A stretch of 64,000 nucleotides of DNA from Nereocystis luetkeana (GCA_031213475.1 JARUPZ010000030.1:4713161-4777160); one strand, 5' to 3'. Shown: positions 11,437 through 23,401, counted from the stretch's first letter. Numbers and translations are program-made. The notes: generated by a model not told the origin, from the letters alone.

Positions 11437-14231
11437 TCATGCCTTTACGTTCTTGCTATCTCGGACCTTCTTGACCATCTGGTGAAGCCCCGTAGACATG
11501 TAAGGACGGAACCCCCCGCATTCCACCCGGGAGAAAAAGGTTGTGAACTTTGCGCCCTTGTCAGCGGCGATCGGGGTGTGCAGTCCAAGTGAACACTGTT
11601 GCTGTGTGGCCACCTCGTCCAGCCATTTCCTAAGCTCGGCGAAATTTGCGAGACTCTCCTTGTTTTCGAGCTCTAGCTCGAGACTGTGTCCATATTTATC
11701 CACGAGGGGCCTTGGGCAACCCTTCTTCGCGTTGCTATAAGGGCAAATTCGCTCGCCTTTGGACGTTGTCGGGAACCCCCATGGCGTGACCTGATAAGCC
11801 TTAACCTGGAGGAGGTGAGCGTCGACGTCCCGCACGAGAGTGATAAACCTGCGCTTTGCGGTTGCCACGGGCGTGCCTTTGAAGCCACGCCACATCGTCA
11901 TCACGGTTTTCTCGAAAGGCGTGGGGCATTCCGCCGTGTCTGCACAGCAATCCCCGAGTGTCGCCTGTTTGTAGACGGCGTTGATCTTCGCCTGCGGTTG
12001 TCGAAGACGGCGGAAATCATATACCACGAGGGTACAAAGGGCGGGAGTTGGTTTAAGCGTCGGTGTCCATCGATGCGAATCGCGCCATGAGAGGGCGCGT
12101 TTTTAAATGTGGGCACCGCAGCAAGCTGTCTAACTAGGAAAGTCAAACCCTTTCGTAAACACGGGCGTATCAATAACTTTTGAAACTGCATATGCTTAGT
12201 ATCGCGGTTCGTCACGAACCCAACACAGAGAAAGAGGGTCCCCGTCGCGTCGCTGTTCGGCCGTAACGTAATGTTTTGTGCGCGACGCTGGCTGCGATTT
12301 TTCACATGCTCGCATTGGCCGCCTGGAGCAGAGACCAAGCTGCCACCAAGTTGCATCTTGCTTTTGTCACATATCAGAGTAATCCCTGCGGTCAGCCAAA
12401 GGCCAAGCTGGCCGTCGTCATCCATCGGCAGAAAGATTAGGGACATTGCATTCCTCCGGGCAGGACCAAACACACATACGGACACCAGCCCGACTTTTCG
12501 AGACAGAATCAACCGTCTCAGTGACGCCAACGAAGCCACCCGGGAAGGGCTCAACTGTTTCAAACACCATTCCGGACATGTTCAAAACGTGGCGAAACGG
12601 TATTGTACGCTGATGACGGTGGTGATGGTGGTAGTGGTAATCGTATGGTCATCGTGGTCGTCGCCATGGAAGGTATATCACACATTCCCATTGCTATACC
12701 ACGATTACAGAAAAACACAAGGAGTTTGTTCAGTACTGACACTACAGTAGAGGGGACACACATCACGGCTTGGGCGGGGTCCCAGACTGGTGGTAAATCA
12801 TCGACCTACTTGCTGTGCACAAATACCACCAAGAGATGCACAACACATGCTACTACATCATATCAGCACCCCGAGCACGCGGTAAATACCCTGATTGAGG
12901 CCAATATACTACTTTAGTTTGCACTACTGCATGGTGGTAAGAACATATACCCAACCCCGGATACATACGTGGTTAGTAACTCAACAACATGAACACGGGC
13001 AGGCCCTCTTCTTTTAGTCTCTCTCCCATCCCGGTCAAATCTGGAACCAAAGGCCGCAGAGCCCTGGCACCTACTGTAATCCCGTCAACACGGCCAGCGG
13101 TGCTGTGTTTTGCTATTTGAATGTCGCGGTGGAAATACAAGCATTTTGTTGATCAAAGGGAGCTCGACAAGTTCAGCGCGCACAAAGGCGACGGCTTTCA
13201 AGCGTCTTGTGGCCGTCCAAAGGCTCGTGCCATCGATGCGGGTCGATTCCCACCAAGCCTTGCACCTCGCGAAGCATTTCATGATGTGGGGGACACGGAG
13301 TTTCCTCCTCTCCCTCCCCCCCCACCTCTTGCTCTGTCTATGACTATTAATAGCAACAGCTGCCAGGTGATGCCCCCTTCATTTCTCTCGGCGGATACAT
13401 CTCTCCTCCTTCCCGCGACCAAATGAGGTGTTCGCCCTCTTCCCAACGATCTTCTCTGTTGGGCCCTTCAAAACCGTTTTCTGGCATCTCTAAGCCCTGG
13501 GAAGTGTTGAACGTGAAGTGCCAATATAATTACGAGTGCAATGGAGATATTGAGTCCCCGGAGCACCAGTACTCCTCCTCAGTACAAGTATCGCACTCTG
13601 GCCTCTGGTGATGTCTTCAAGTATCAGGCACAGGGTAATGCTAATATATTAAAACAAGTATCGCTGTACGTATCACTTCCAGGCCAATTTCGTTCCGCCG
13701 TCCATTCCTCACAAGGTGTCACCAGTACCTGGTACTTTACGTACTCGTAAGTCACACCTATCTTCGCTATTGGCACCGTGCGATACAGTTAGTAGTTCCG
13801 CATGGCGCAAATCCACCTTTTCTCGGCTCATCGCTACTACTCGTACTATGCTGCTGTTTCTCCTCGTGCAGTAAATCACCTCGCTTTGGGAAGGCGCGTA
13901 TACACCTTACAAACAGCATTATCACTCGCTGGAGTCTATACGAAGCTTATACAAAGAAGAAACAAAAAACAGGGGGTACTTCAAAGGTGAAGTTTGAATA
14001 GCATCGTGTGTCAACAGTCAACAAGGAATGTGGTGTAGCGCTCACCAGTTTTTCCCCTGAGGGCTTTTTGCCAGCGTACGCCCTCCAGTTACTCGTGCAG
14101 AACGCGAACATTGCATCGAGGTGCTTCGGGTCCGTGGGGAGAGCCCCAGGTGCGCAGGCAGGGACGAGGGCTTGCGCCGCGCGATCGACCTGTCGAACAG
14201 CCTCGAGGTCCCTGTCCCGTACTCGAATCAT
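11437..14231 (-). CDS. Acyl-CoA-binding (ACBP) domain protein
   Basis: Two exons, 14231-14046 and 11991-11437, join in phase 0 (CTG|GTGAGC to CCGCAG|GCG) to give a 246-residue protein. Across the junction the translation reads KKPSGEKL|AKINAVYKQAT, the central ACBP signature. YKQATLGD occupies residues 69-76, and W96 with FKG at 99-101 matches the W..LKG helix that follows in ACBPs. The family binds long-chain acyl-CoA esters, usually in the cytosol, and buffers or delivers them to lipid synthesis. Known small ACBPs are about 90 residues. Here a C-terminal extension from about residue 120 contains ICPYSNAKKGCPRP, then a helical segment with AELRKWLDE, then GGFRPYMSTGLHQMVKKVR; I do not recognise it. 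No membrane span or ankyrin tail is seen. The gene is head to head with the plus-strand gene at 14765. The 2-kb intron holds unexplained ORFs. The start ATG at 14231 has no in-frame competitor in the exon, but a further 5' exon cannot be excluded. Confidence 0.75.
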
Positions 14232-14764
14232 GAGACAGAACAGCAGTCAGCCACGGAATTGATTGACAGACGACAACGTGTCATACCAGCGTCGCGAATC
14301 GAACACCCACATCCCAGTACCCCGTACTGAAATTTGCGTAAGTAGGTAAGTAGGTATTTCTGTGTGTGATGTGGCTGGTGGGGCGCGGCGGCGTGGGCCG
14401 GTTTGTGTGTTGCGCTCTTTGGAAAATAATGGACTCCAACGTTACGAACGCCGCAATACTAAATGGAAACCCCTAAAACCTCAGCCATGCCATACGTGCA
14501 CACGGCGAAGGAACGAAGGAAGCCTCAAGTACGTACCAAGCTCTACAGGACCAGGGAACTTTCCCCTCTCTATCATGAGAACATTCAGCGTGGTCGCTCT
14601 AGGTGCAGGTGCGGACGAAATTGCGGCTGGCACTTGCTGTGCTCGTTGCAACGACCCTCGCCTCCCATAGTTCAACAGCACCTCTCATGCCTCATGCTCA
14701 ATAGTTCAACAGCAGCAGCAGCACAGCAGCACACAGCAGAGCAGCGGCAGTGTGTTGGTGCCCC
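14232..14764. promoter_or_regulatory. Divergent intergenic region, putative shared promoter
   Basis: The 533 bp between the proposed starts of the ACBP-domain gene (-) and the plus-strand gene (+) contain no credible exon. A CAG-rich run lies at about 14710-14745 just before the plus-strand ATG. No TATA element could be assigned with confidence. The bidirectional-promoter idea rests only on the head-to-head arrangement. Confidence 0.3.
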
Positions 14765-16288
14765 ATGTTCATACCCACTGTTATCCTGGCAGTGATCTCA
14801 TTCCGATGCTTACTCGTTGCCTCGCCGGCTACCCCCTTTTCTACGCCATTCCTCGCCCCTCTTCTATCTCTTCCCTTCGCCTATCCACTGCCTGTGCCAC
14901 ACACACCCCCCGTTCAAGCAGCGGTGGCACTACCTCGTGCGGATGGGTTCATCTCGCCGACAGGGCTCCTCCTCTCCCCACCCTCACGAACACCCCACCA
15001 CTCCGCGACCCGATCGTACGCCATGTCATACCAAGACAAACTGAGGGAGGCCCAGGCCGCCAGGGGCCAGCAGGGCAGCCCTATCCCCCCCTCCACCTCC
15101 GGCGCTTCGCCCGCAGCCACGGGAGGCGGCCGAACCAAACCCACCGACTTGCCCGCTGTAGCAGAATCCCCCTTCTCCCTCGAAATTCAGGAGGAGCTTC
15201 GGACCGCCATCACTATCCTCTCTGCTCGGCTGCAGCGCGAGAAGCCCATGAGCCGCGCGGAGTTCGAGAGGTTCGAGTCCGCGGTGGCCATCATCGTTGA
15301 GGATGCCAGCCCGACTCAGGGGCTGCCGACACAGGCCGCCCCTCCGGCAGCAGCAGCACCGGCCGCGGCAGCCGCGGTGTCGACCCCCGCTGTCCCCGCC
15401 CCTCCCGCAGGCCTCAAAGCTATGGACGAGCTGGAGAGCGAGGGCCCCGCGTGGGATGCCAAGAAGGCCGTCCAGTACGGCCTCCCGGCCGGGGTGCAAA
15501 ATTCTTACGTGATTGAGGACATGGGGAAGATGAACCCGGAGCAGTACCAGGAGGCCCTCCGGTGAGTTTCTAGCGCGAACTTGTCCATATCGTTTGCCAC
15601 CACGACAACAGCCAGTAAGCACTACGAGTAAAAATACTCGCAAGGGTTGTCCATATCGTTTGTCACTACGATAACAGCCAGTAGTCACTCAAAATACTCG
15701 CAAGGGTTGTTTGATGGGTAGCACTGCGGTCTTTCTTGCCTCTAGCGCACCGACTTCAAATTCCAAGCTTCAAGTCTGGAGCTGGAGATTTGTGTCACGG
15801 TCCCGGCTGGCTCGACGAGAAGCCCTCACTGCTGTCGCCACGAGGCTCCGGCGCAGACCGCTGCCTTGGCGACCTTCTCAGCTGCCCAGTTTGATTTGCT
15901 AAAAAGCACGTAAAATGGATGCACGGGCCGCATATGCCGCCGTAACACATGCCGCGTTCCTTCTGCCGCATCGTATACGCTGTGCGATACGTACCACTCC
16001 GGTGTACCAGGTGTAGAACACGTGTGCGGTGCTACATATAATATGTAGTCGCGCCCCAACTGTTAGGTGTGGGACTATAATTTTTTTAGACGTAGAATTT
16101 GGAAAAAAAATGTCCCATGTCGTTCTCTGGGGAAAAAAATCTTTAGAAAATCAACCAATCAGCGATGGGGGGGAAGGACCCACGTCATCAACAAAAATCT
16201 ATTCGTAAAGAAAAAGCTGTGCCGCTGCTGCTGCTGTGCCGCAAAAAAGTAGGAGCGTGGCCAGGTGCTGAGTGTGAAAAAAAGTTTG

Positions 16289-16324
<36 letters not shown>

Positions 16325-18645
16325 GTGTTGCTGCTCGAGGTGCTGCTGCACCACACCACGCGCAGAAGCGTACACAGCGGCCAGCTTAAGTGAGTGGGCC
16401 ACATCGTCTGGTAGGCCCTCCGGCACGATGGCTGACAGCAGACCAATGCATCCCGTGTCGGACACGCTCGAAGGCGGAGGTGCTGACCTCTCTGCTGCTG
16501 CTGCTGCTGCTGCTGGAGCTTCTGCTGCTGGAGCTTCTGCTGCTAGAGAGGATACCCCCATCTTCGCCCATCGGATCGGCTGTGTGTTGCACATCTTGCA
16601 CCTCGCCGTGACTGCGGGGTTGACGAACCCCTTCTTCATGGGCCCTCTCGGCAAGGGGAGTTGGCATGAGTGGGAGTCTGACCACTTGGTGGCGCTGCTT
16701 GGCTCTGTCTGGTACAATATCAGCAGATCAAATACATGCAACGCGAATTTCTCGTCGGCTATTTACTGGATTCAAGCACGGATTGATTTGTTGTCTCCGC
16801 CAAGTCTCGGCGAAGAGGAGGGCACGTATTGTTTTCATACTCAATTGCAGTACTTCTTCCCCATAGAGCAAGAGACGAATATAAGCATAAAACACGAGTT
16901 TTCCCGCACATTTCCGGCCAATTAGACGTAAAAATCTAATGGAAAATTCTGAATGATGTGCCTTCCCCTCCGTTTGCACTGGTTACACGTGTCTGTTGAA
17001 TCCCAAGATCCAACTCGTCTCCTATGTCGAGCAATTTGTCATTGCGGGTCAACCAATAATGCAGTCTAAAGCCAAGTAAATATGGTGGCGGTACATTTTT
17101 CATCTTCAATCTTTTTTCGGATTTTTTGGCGGTTTTCGTCGAATAGATGCGCCATTTTTTGGGCACTTTTCGTCGTCCAGTCCCAGCCCTAACTGTCCTT
17201 GGGTTATGGGCGCCGCGTGATTTTGCGACCCTTCCCGATTTTCCGATATGTTGATATTCTGATTTTTTTATGTCCCTCCCGCGGTTTTTTGGCGTCACGC
17301 CGGTGTTAACGTCGCAGGAAGAAGGTCATCTCCAGGGCTCAGTCGGCGCGAAAGACAGGGGCGTACGGGTGAGCAAAAGGGGGCACAGCTTCACGGTCGG
17401 TTTTAGTATGGTTTTAGTTTGGTTATGCTTTGTGAGAGGGTGGGGGGGGCGGAAGGGGGGGGGGTTACTCGATATCATCCATGGACGTAGTCGTATGACC
17501 ATAGACCCTCGCATCCCTATAATGCCGGGACGGAGCACGTCGGGTTTTCACCGACCAGGCAGACATTGCTTGCACCAAGCGCGAAGCGCCGTGAGGTGTC
17601 CGACAAGTCGCACGAAGGGTGAGCTTCATCTAGCTAATAACCACTTGTGAGGCGGACTTGCATATGGATGACAGCTTCAATGAGTTCACTTAATTTCCGG
17701 TGTGGCCACTTCCAGAGGGGGCGGGGGGTAAATTTCTGCCGGATTTTCGTAGCGAGGCGGTGAGTCAGCGTTGATGGGGTTGGGAGGAAGTGACCGACCC
17801 CTGTTTCGTATCAAAAATGAAACGTTCACCTGATACATAGGCCGGCCGCGCCGTTGTCTCTGACAGATCATAACACAGCCACAGTGCTGTGACTACCGAC
17901 TCATTTGTGGCGATGACTTAGTGTGGGAACCGCAACAGTACAGGATTAGGGTTTAGGACTAAGATTCCTCCTGCGCTGACTCGCGAGAGAGAACACAGGC
18001 CGATCATTCCTCGAGCGGGGCCCGCAAACATGGCGGGCCCGGCGTATCACCCGCCAACGAAAAAATCATCCCAGCCACGTGGTGTGTGCCGCCTTCGGTA
18101 TCGCAGCCACCGGCGCTATAGGTGCCCACCATGACTTGGGACGGACGATTATCTCGTTCGCTTTCCGTTTGAGTTGTAGCGTTTGCCGCCTGCGTTTTGA
18201 TCCACCGCACAGCGTGTGCCGCTCAGTCCCGCTTTATCTGTGAATTAACCACCAGGGCAAGGCCGTGCCCGCGTCCACGAACAATTGAGTTTGAACTCTT
18301 GAAACGATTTTCTTGGTTTTCAAAGCGGCTTCCCACGGTGTGCTGGTGCAAGGCATGCCATCTTCGTCTTTCATGTTTGTATTTCTGTCCATGTTTCTGT
18401 CAAAGCCCCGCACGTTTCGGCACATTCCTGTCGTCGTCGCCCCCCCCCCCTCAACGTTCAACGCGTTCTGCCTGCGCCTGCGCTTGCGTCTCTGCTGGCC
18501 GCGTGCCTTCCCCCCCTACAGGAACATCGTCGCGAACGAGTACCTCAAGTTTTTGGGCAAGAACCCCATGGAGGGTGATGATGTGTTCCGGGAAGCTGAG
18601 AAGACAGTGGGAGACAGGGGTCACGAAGCGTTCGAGGAGTACTAA
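14765..18645 (+). CDS. Two-exon protein of unknown function, possible N-terminal signal
   Basis: Exon 1 (14765-15561) ends CTCCG|GTGAGT. Exon 2 (18522-18645) follows the acceptor CCCCCCTACAG. The split codon CG|G gives Arg and the frame continues NIVANEYLKFLGKNPMEG to a stop at 18643. From ATG 14765 the product is 306 residues and opens with MFIPTVILAVISF and a long hydrophobic, then Ser/Pro-rich leader, as in signal or bipartite plastid-targeting peptides. A second start at 15023 (MSYQDKLREAQAARG) would give a 220-residue protein without leader, and the text cannot decide between them. The middle is Ala/Pro low complexity around a helical block with REKPMSRAEFERFESAVAII; the C-terminus is acidic (GHEAFEEY). 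No family recognised. The 2960-bp intron carries a hAT-like fragment and a SINE-like copy. Confidence 0.75.
15581..15710. repeat. Tandem duplication, ~66 bp x 2
   Basis: Two copies each contain TTGTCCATATCGTTTG, ACAGCCAGTA and ATACTCGCAAGGGTTGT. They lie directly inside the 5' end of the intron of the plus-strand gene. Confidence 0.85.
16260..16330. repeat. CTG trinucleotide repeat
   Basis: About eleven uninterrupted CTG/TGC triplets around 16290-16323, in the intron of the plus-strand gene. Confidence 0.9.
16428..16740 (+). mobile_element. Possible hAT-type transposase fragment
   Basis: An open stretch gives an Ala-rich head encoded by a second CTG-repeat block (about 16490-16545), then IGCVLHILHLAVTAGLTNPF and WESDHLVALLGSVWYNIS. 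The G-C-x-x-H-x-L-x-L spacing resembles the C-terminal part of hAT transposases. It is short, has no visible catalytic core and lies in an intron, so it would be a relic. The family assignment is tentative. Confidence 0.35.
17465..17681 (+). repeat. SINE-like dispersed repeat, copy 2 (full length)
   Basis: Preceded by a G-run. It contains GGACGTAGTCGTATGACCAT, CCGGGACGGAGCACGTCGGG, CAAGCGCGAAGCGCCGTGAG and the 3' part CTTGTGAGGCGGACTTGCAT ending GGATGACAGC. One of three longest copies; intronic. Confidence 0.8.
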
Positions 18646-20090
18646 TTGATGGGTACGGCGAAACGCCTTCGGCCAGTGGTTGAACACCTTCCGGCAGCCT
18701 TATTTTAGCCGAAGCAGCAGCGAGCTTGGTGGCTGATTTTTCAGCTTTAGCGGGGGAACCCAGCAGCAAGCGCCGTCTTCCGACGGGTTGATCACGACCC
18801 GTAGATTTTTTGGGTAGTGGTCGGTGGATGAGAAACGGGATGTGCTCCTTGTGCGCGTGGAAAAACAATGGTTGGGAGTTGATTTTTGTGTGTGTGGCGA
18901 CGAATCACGTCTCATATATACGTGCTGTTGTACGGGGTATTTAGGTACCGCAGCATGTATATGATACCATTTTGGTCGGAAATATAAGGGTCGCTGAGAC
19001 AGCAATGTGAAGACCAAGCGGCCCTTCTGTGTCCGCTCAGAGTGGTACGTAGGGCTGGTTCTCTTATTCGATATTTGTGTGTTCAGTGGGTTCATTGTCA
19101 ACATGGTTGATTGAGTGTTGAGCGGTCGAGAGAGTTTGCTGTTACTGTATTTCCGTCATCACCCTCGCCCCCCGTCATATGCTCGCGGGGCCCGATTTAA
19201 TAGATTGGTTGGGACGCGCCGCATAGAGATGCAGATGTGAGGAACAGCGCTAGGAAGGCGTTATGGCGTCCCGCCGCACGCGAAGAATGAACAAACACCC
19301 CTTTGGTGCTCGAGATTATTCACCCAACGAATCCAAAACACTGCAGTGACGCTCAAACAAACTCCGTACAGTAATACGCTCAATTATCTCGAATCATTAA
19401 GCCTCCCTCCGGAATTTGAAGGCTCGGGAGCTGGACCGAACGTTTTCCCTCTCTCCGCCTCTTTGTGGTGGCGTTGAAGTGGCGCCGTGCCCCTTTCTCG
19501 GCGAGGGTGCCGGGTGCCCTCAAAAGCTCTAGCGTCCATCATCGAACCCTTCGCGCGGCGATGGCTCTGTCTCGTCTGTATATATATATATATATTTGAA
19601 GAAAACAGGGCAACAGCCACGCGATGTCAACCTGCTGCAGAAAGGCCTCCCAGTCGTCCGCTTGGCCCACCTATTTATGCCCTCTAGAGGTATTGGCACG
19701 GTGTACATCTTCACCGATGTGTCCTGCAATTTATGCACCACTCTGGGGCGCCAACTCGAATCTCGGTGTTACTCGAGATGGAGCTCGTTTTTCACTCTGA
19801 CGGAACACAAAAGTGCCCGAGTGATCCTGCTGGTACTACGCGTTCACCACTGGATACCTTGCGTGGTACATCACCGAGCTCAGCTGCTATTGTGTCGTGG
19901 TACATCGGAGGTCATTCACACCTGAAGGACTTTGTCGAGGTTGTCCACTTTTTTAATTACTTGCTTCGCCTTAGTTTCGGGTGAACGTATATACCGTGGA
20001 TGGGATATATGTTTCTGGTATTAATTTATTTTATGAGGCGTCTCACCCAAGGGGCTCTATTTTATCCCGCCCAAAGCCAATGCACCTTCA

Positions 20091-20188
20091 ACCAACCTTT
20101 TAGCACTGTAGTCCCGCTTTGGACACAAACCACTCAAATTCTTAGTAGTTTGTCCCCAAAACGGGGCTGTAGTCCTAAAAGGGTGGGG
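20091..20188. mobile_element. MITE family 1, copy a
   Basis: Palindrome from ACCAACCTTTTAG to CTAAAAGGGTGGG, with inner arms GTAGTCCCGCTTTGGACACA and TTTGTCCCCAAAACGGGGCT. No coding capacity, about 98 bp. Confidence 0.8.
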
Positions 20189-20454
20189 TAACCCGATGAG
20201 ATCCGTCCCATGGCTTACAGTAGGTCTGCAACGCGTCCCATGGCTTACAGTAGGTCTGCAACGACACATTTTTGTAACAACCAACGAATGTTGGGTTTAT
20301 GTACAGTAGATCTTCTCTTGTGAAGCCACATCAGTCAGAAATATTGCCTCGTAAGGCAAAACAAGTAGACACCCCTCAATGTAGATAGGAACGCCTTCGA
20401 GGAAATTTTGCACTCTCCCGGTCAGATCGTCGATCCCCACTTCATGATATAAAT

Positions 20455-20690
20455 TTTTCAGGGCAGATGTACCTGATATGTATGCTCTGTATGATCTACT
20501 GTAGCTCATGTTGCCGGGTGGTACCCGGATCATCTGCAGGATCCATAGCGCATGCTTCCTGGAAGGCATCTGTGCTCGTGTAGATCCTGCGCAGCCTCTC
20601 ACAGCGGCAGGTGAAAAACTAAAAAAAGCGCAGAACGTCAGGTGAGGATCTGTAGATGATCTGTAGATAGATCGTGATATGTCCGAGGTG
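20455..20690 (+). repeat. ATCTGTA-rich dispersed repeat, copy 1
   Basis: Contains GCTCATGTTGCCGGGTGGTA, then GCGCAGCCTCTCACAGCGGC, then repeated ATCTGTAGAT. It matches the block at 36360-36560. Confidence 0.6.
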
Positions 20691-21877
20691 TGATTGTCTT
20701 TGTCAATGAACCCTGTTGGGGCTCCTGAGGGAAACAAAAATAATAATCTCAATGCTGCAACCGTCGACAGCATGAAGCAGCATCGCGCGCTGCTGTTGTG
20801 AGTAAATAAAAGATGATACCCGCACTGCACCCAGTATCCCATGATAGGGATGGTCACGTACAGCAGTAGCTTAGTTTGCCAACTGCAGTCCAAGGAAAGC
20901 GAGGAGAACAACTACCAGGTACAGTACTAATAACAGCAGCAGCCAGTGCTGTTGTAGTAGTGTAGAAGAAGTGCGTACACGCTCACGCCATACCTGTGAC
21001 ATGATAGGCTATGATCGCCCTCCGATTTTGACGAGACGCATCAGCCAACCGAGTACCAAGTACACACGTACTTGTTGAACACGCACGCGCACCTGAAGCC
21101 ATCGTGGGGCTCGGGGCACATTCGTTTGCACACGCCCAAAAATCACCCCCCGTCTCGGACGCCAGAGGCAAAGCTACCAAATGATGAAGGCATACCTTGC
21201 ACAAACCAACGGGGGACGGTGCGAGCGAGCGATCAATGCGCTCTACTTTCTTCGCTGTTTTCGTGTCACCTCACAATGCCGACCACGCTACGCGCACAGC
21301 GCTTACGAGTGCCCACGAACCCTTCCTGCGACTAGTGCTACTGACTGAGCCTCTGTGACTGCGGCGGGAATCCATCTCGACATGGTAAGTCTGATGCCCG
21401 CAAAGTTTCGACAATTTTGTCGATCTCTCAGCTGAGTTGTCTTCTTAACTTCTATAAAAAACAGAAACAACTACTCGTACTCGTACCAGGGCCCAGTATC
21501 AAGTACCACTCTGTCCCGAAATATAATCACATTTTACTTCAACAAGTAGTGCAAAACTGGTGTTTATATTATGGGACAAAGTGGGAGGGTTCATAGGCCA
21601 ATCGTGATACGGGAGTCTAACTCTGGTCGCAGCCATTCAATGCGCCACGCCGATGATTCCCACACACACAAAAAAGTATGAACAATAAAAAAAGAAGAAA
21701 TAATACCACTCCCCGGTGGTAAGTAAGCGTGGTGCATACGCGTTACGCTACGTGCGCTGTGTCGGCATAAGCCAAGGAGAGCAACATAACCGCCCGGACG
21801 AGCTATCATATGTAAGAGAAAACCAGCCGCGCCTGCCACAAACGCGCCTAGTATAGCTGTAAACCAAAGCCTCCTCA

Positions 21878-22555
21878 TCAGCAGAACCCGAACAACTTCG
21901 ACCAGTACTTCACACTGCGCTTGTCCACCGACGGCTGCTGCTTTCGCTAGGGGGAAAACAAAACAAACACACTCTTGCCTTCTTTGCGTGGTGACGCGAC
22001 CGAGCGATTTCGGAGACTGCCATCTTATGGATAACTGTCTACCGCTGTAGCCACTCTCGCCCGCCTCTCACTGGGCCCCCCGCTTTCCTCGGAGGGTCCA
22101 AGCCGCGGAAATCACCACGCCAGCATTCAAACAGCCGTGACACCTCGAACACGCCGCAATGACCCCCCCCCCCCTCCCCGCTCTATCCTTCTCGGAAGGG
22201 GTGCGTGGTCAATGGTCGAAGGACTAAGACAAGCAACAAATGAGTACGCCCCCTCCCCTCCCTCCCCCCCCCCCCCCCCCCCGCCTCCCCGTATATTTTT
22301 TTTCGACTTGAGTCGGCACGTCCTCTCGGACAGGCTGCACCCTTGAGAGCTGCGAACCGAGCACGAGAAAAAAGGCGAAGTGAGTTCTTTATATTCCATC
22401 GGCGTAAGTAAAACCTCCAGACTCGAACACAACCGAACCGAACAGCGCCCTACGCCGCTTCTATGGTACCTCTGTCAGGCCTCACCCCCACCAAAAATTG
22501 CAGAGCCAGCCGCACTCCGGCGCTACTCTGGCAGAGGCGGAAGAGCACGAGACAC

Positions 22556-22620
<65 letters not shown>

Positions 22621-22736
22621 TTGCCGACGTGGTGACCCACTACCGTACACAATAATATATAAAAACCCTCGTGACGACGCAGCGAGCTCACCGCAAACCT
22701 CTCTACCCCCCAGGGCGCCTTTGAACCCGCTGTCAT
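21878..22736 (-). CDS. Candidate 37-residue microprotein gene
   Basis: Exon 1 (22736-22692) reads MTAGSKAPWGVERFA to a donor GTGAGC. Exon 2 (21946-21878) follows an excellent acceptor (TTTTGTTTTCCCCCTAG) and reads RKQQPSVDKRSVKYWSKLFG then FC and stop. Both are phase 0. The product would be very basic with no membrane span. No family recognised. The intron holds a long CAG repeat and G/C-runs. The signals are good, but the coding length is too short to exclude chance. Exon 2 could instead be the last exon of a gene whose other exons I have missed. Confidence 0.3.
22558..22619. repeat. CAG trinucleotide repeat, ~20 units
   Basis: An almost pure CAG run. Read in either direction it produces spurious poly-Gln, poly-Ala or poly-Cys ORFs. 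Confidence 0.95.
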
Positions 22737-23099
22737 CTGGCCGGCCTCATGTGTTGCGCAAACGCCTTCGCGTGGGGGCGGAGGGGAGGGGAGGGGGGAG
22801 GACAGAAAGGGAGGGCGGTTTGTGTTCAGCTAGTCATAACGCCAACCTTAATGGAACCCCGTGCCAGCAGCAGAGGTTGGGCAGCAAGGGCACAGCCGGA
22901 GAAGAGGCGCCTCCCAAATCACGGGGGGCAACATTGATCAGAACCAAATATTGTGTGTAGACATAGGGAGATGCATAGTTTTTGGGTCTATCGTTCGCTC
23001 TGATTACTATTTATTACCATTAATAAGTAATACTGGTACTGTAATGCTATGTATTGCTACAGTATGTCTTGCTATGTATTACCTGTACCAGGTAGGTAC

Positions 23100-23201
23100 T
23101 ATTACGGGGGACGATAGTAAATAGGACCTACGGTATACACAAAAACCTATACCTATTTTTACTAACAATATTTGGTCCTATTCACTATGGTCCCCCGTAA
23201 T
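23100..23201. mobile_element. MITE family 2, copy 1
   Basis: Palindrome with ends TATTACGGGGGACGATAGT and ACTATGGTCCCCCGTAATA, and inner arms AAATAGGACC and GGTCCTATT. Related to 28621-28730. No coding capacity. Confidence 0.75.
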
Positions 23202-23401
23202 ACTATGTATTACTGCTGCATGTATTGCTATGTATTACAACCCCTTTCATAACTGCACCCACGTTTTTCCGTGACAATCTACTTAAGGCGCTCTACTTAA
23301 GGCGCTTGCAACGACCTACTGGCAGTACTAACGTTGCGAATCCTACTGCTGTATACAGATATTCAAGTATACACCGGTATACCGGGCACATTTCAGCAGC
23401 G

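Larger units (their letters stand above)
18646..21877. other. Repeat-rich intergenic region
   Basis: No gene could be supported. The longest minus ORF (20297-20911) is largely repeat sequence. A TA dinucleotide tract lies at about 19578-19597. A MITE copy and an ATCTGTA-family copy are listed separately. A minus ORF at 21591-21878 starts with a hydrophobic stretch (TAILGAFVAGAAGFLL) but overlaps the proposed 3' end of the microprotein gene and lacks other support. Confidence 0.5.

Noticed and set aside
15026-15688. 220-codon minus-strand frame
   Set aside because: Antisense shadow of exon 1 of the plus-strand gene, whose splice junction and phase are well supported.
20297-20911. 204-codon minus frame
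   Set aside because: Mostly lies over the ATCTGTA-rich repeat and has no splice or domain support.
21591-21878. Small membrane protein starting MRRLWFTAILGAFV
   Set aside because: Only a hydrophobic stretch supports it. It begins next to the stop of the better-signalled exon 21946-21878, and the rest of the frame looks random.
22482-22736. Poly-Ala, poly-Gln and poly-Cys frames
   Set aside because: Produced by the CAG repeat; only the first 15 codons at 22736-22692 are kept, as a tentative exon.
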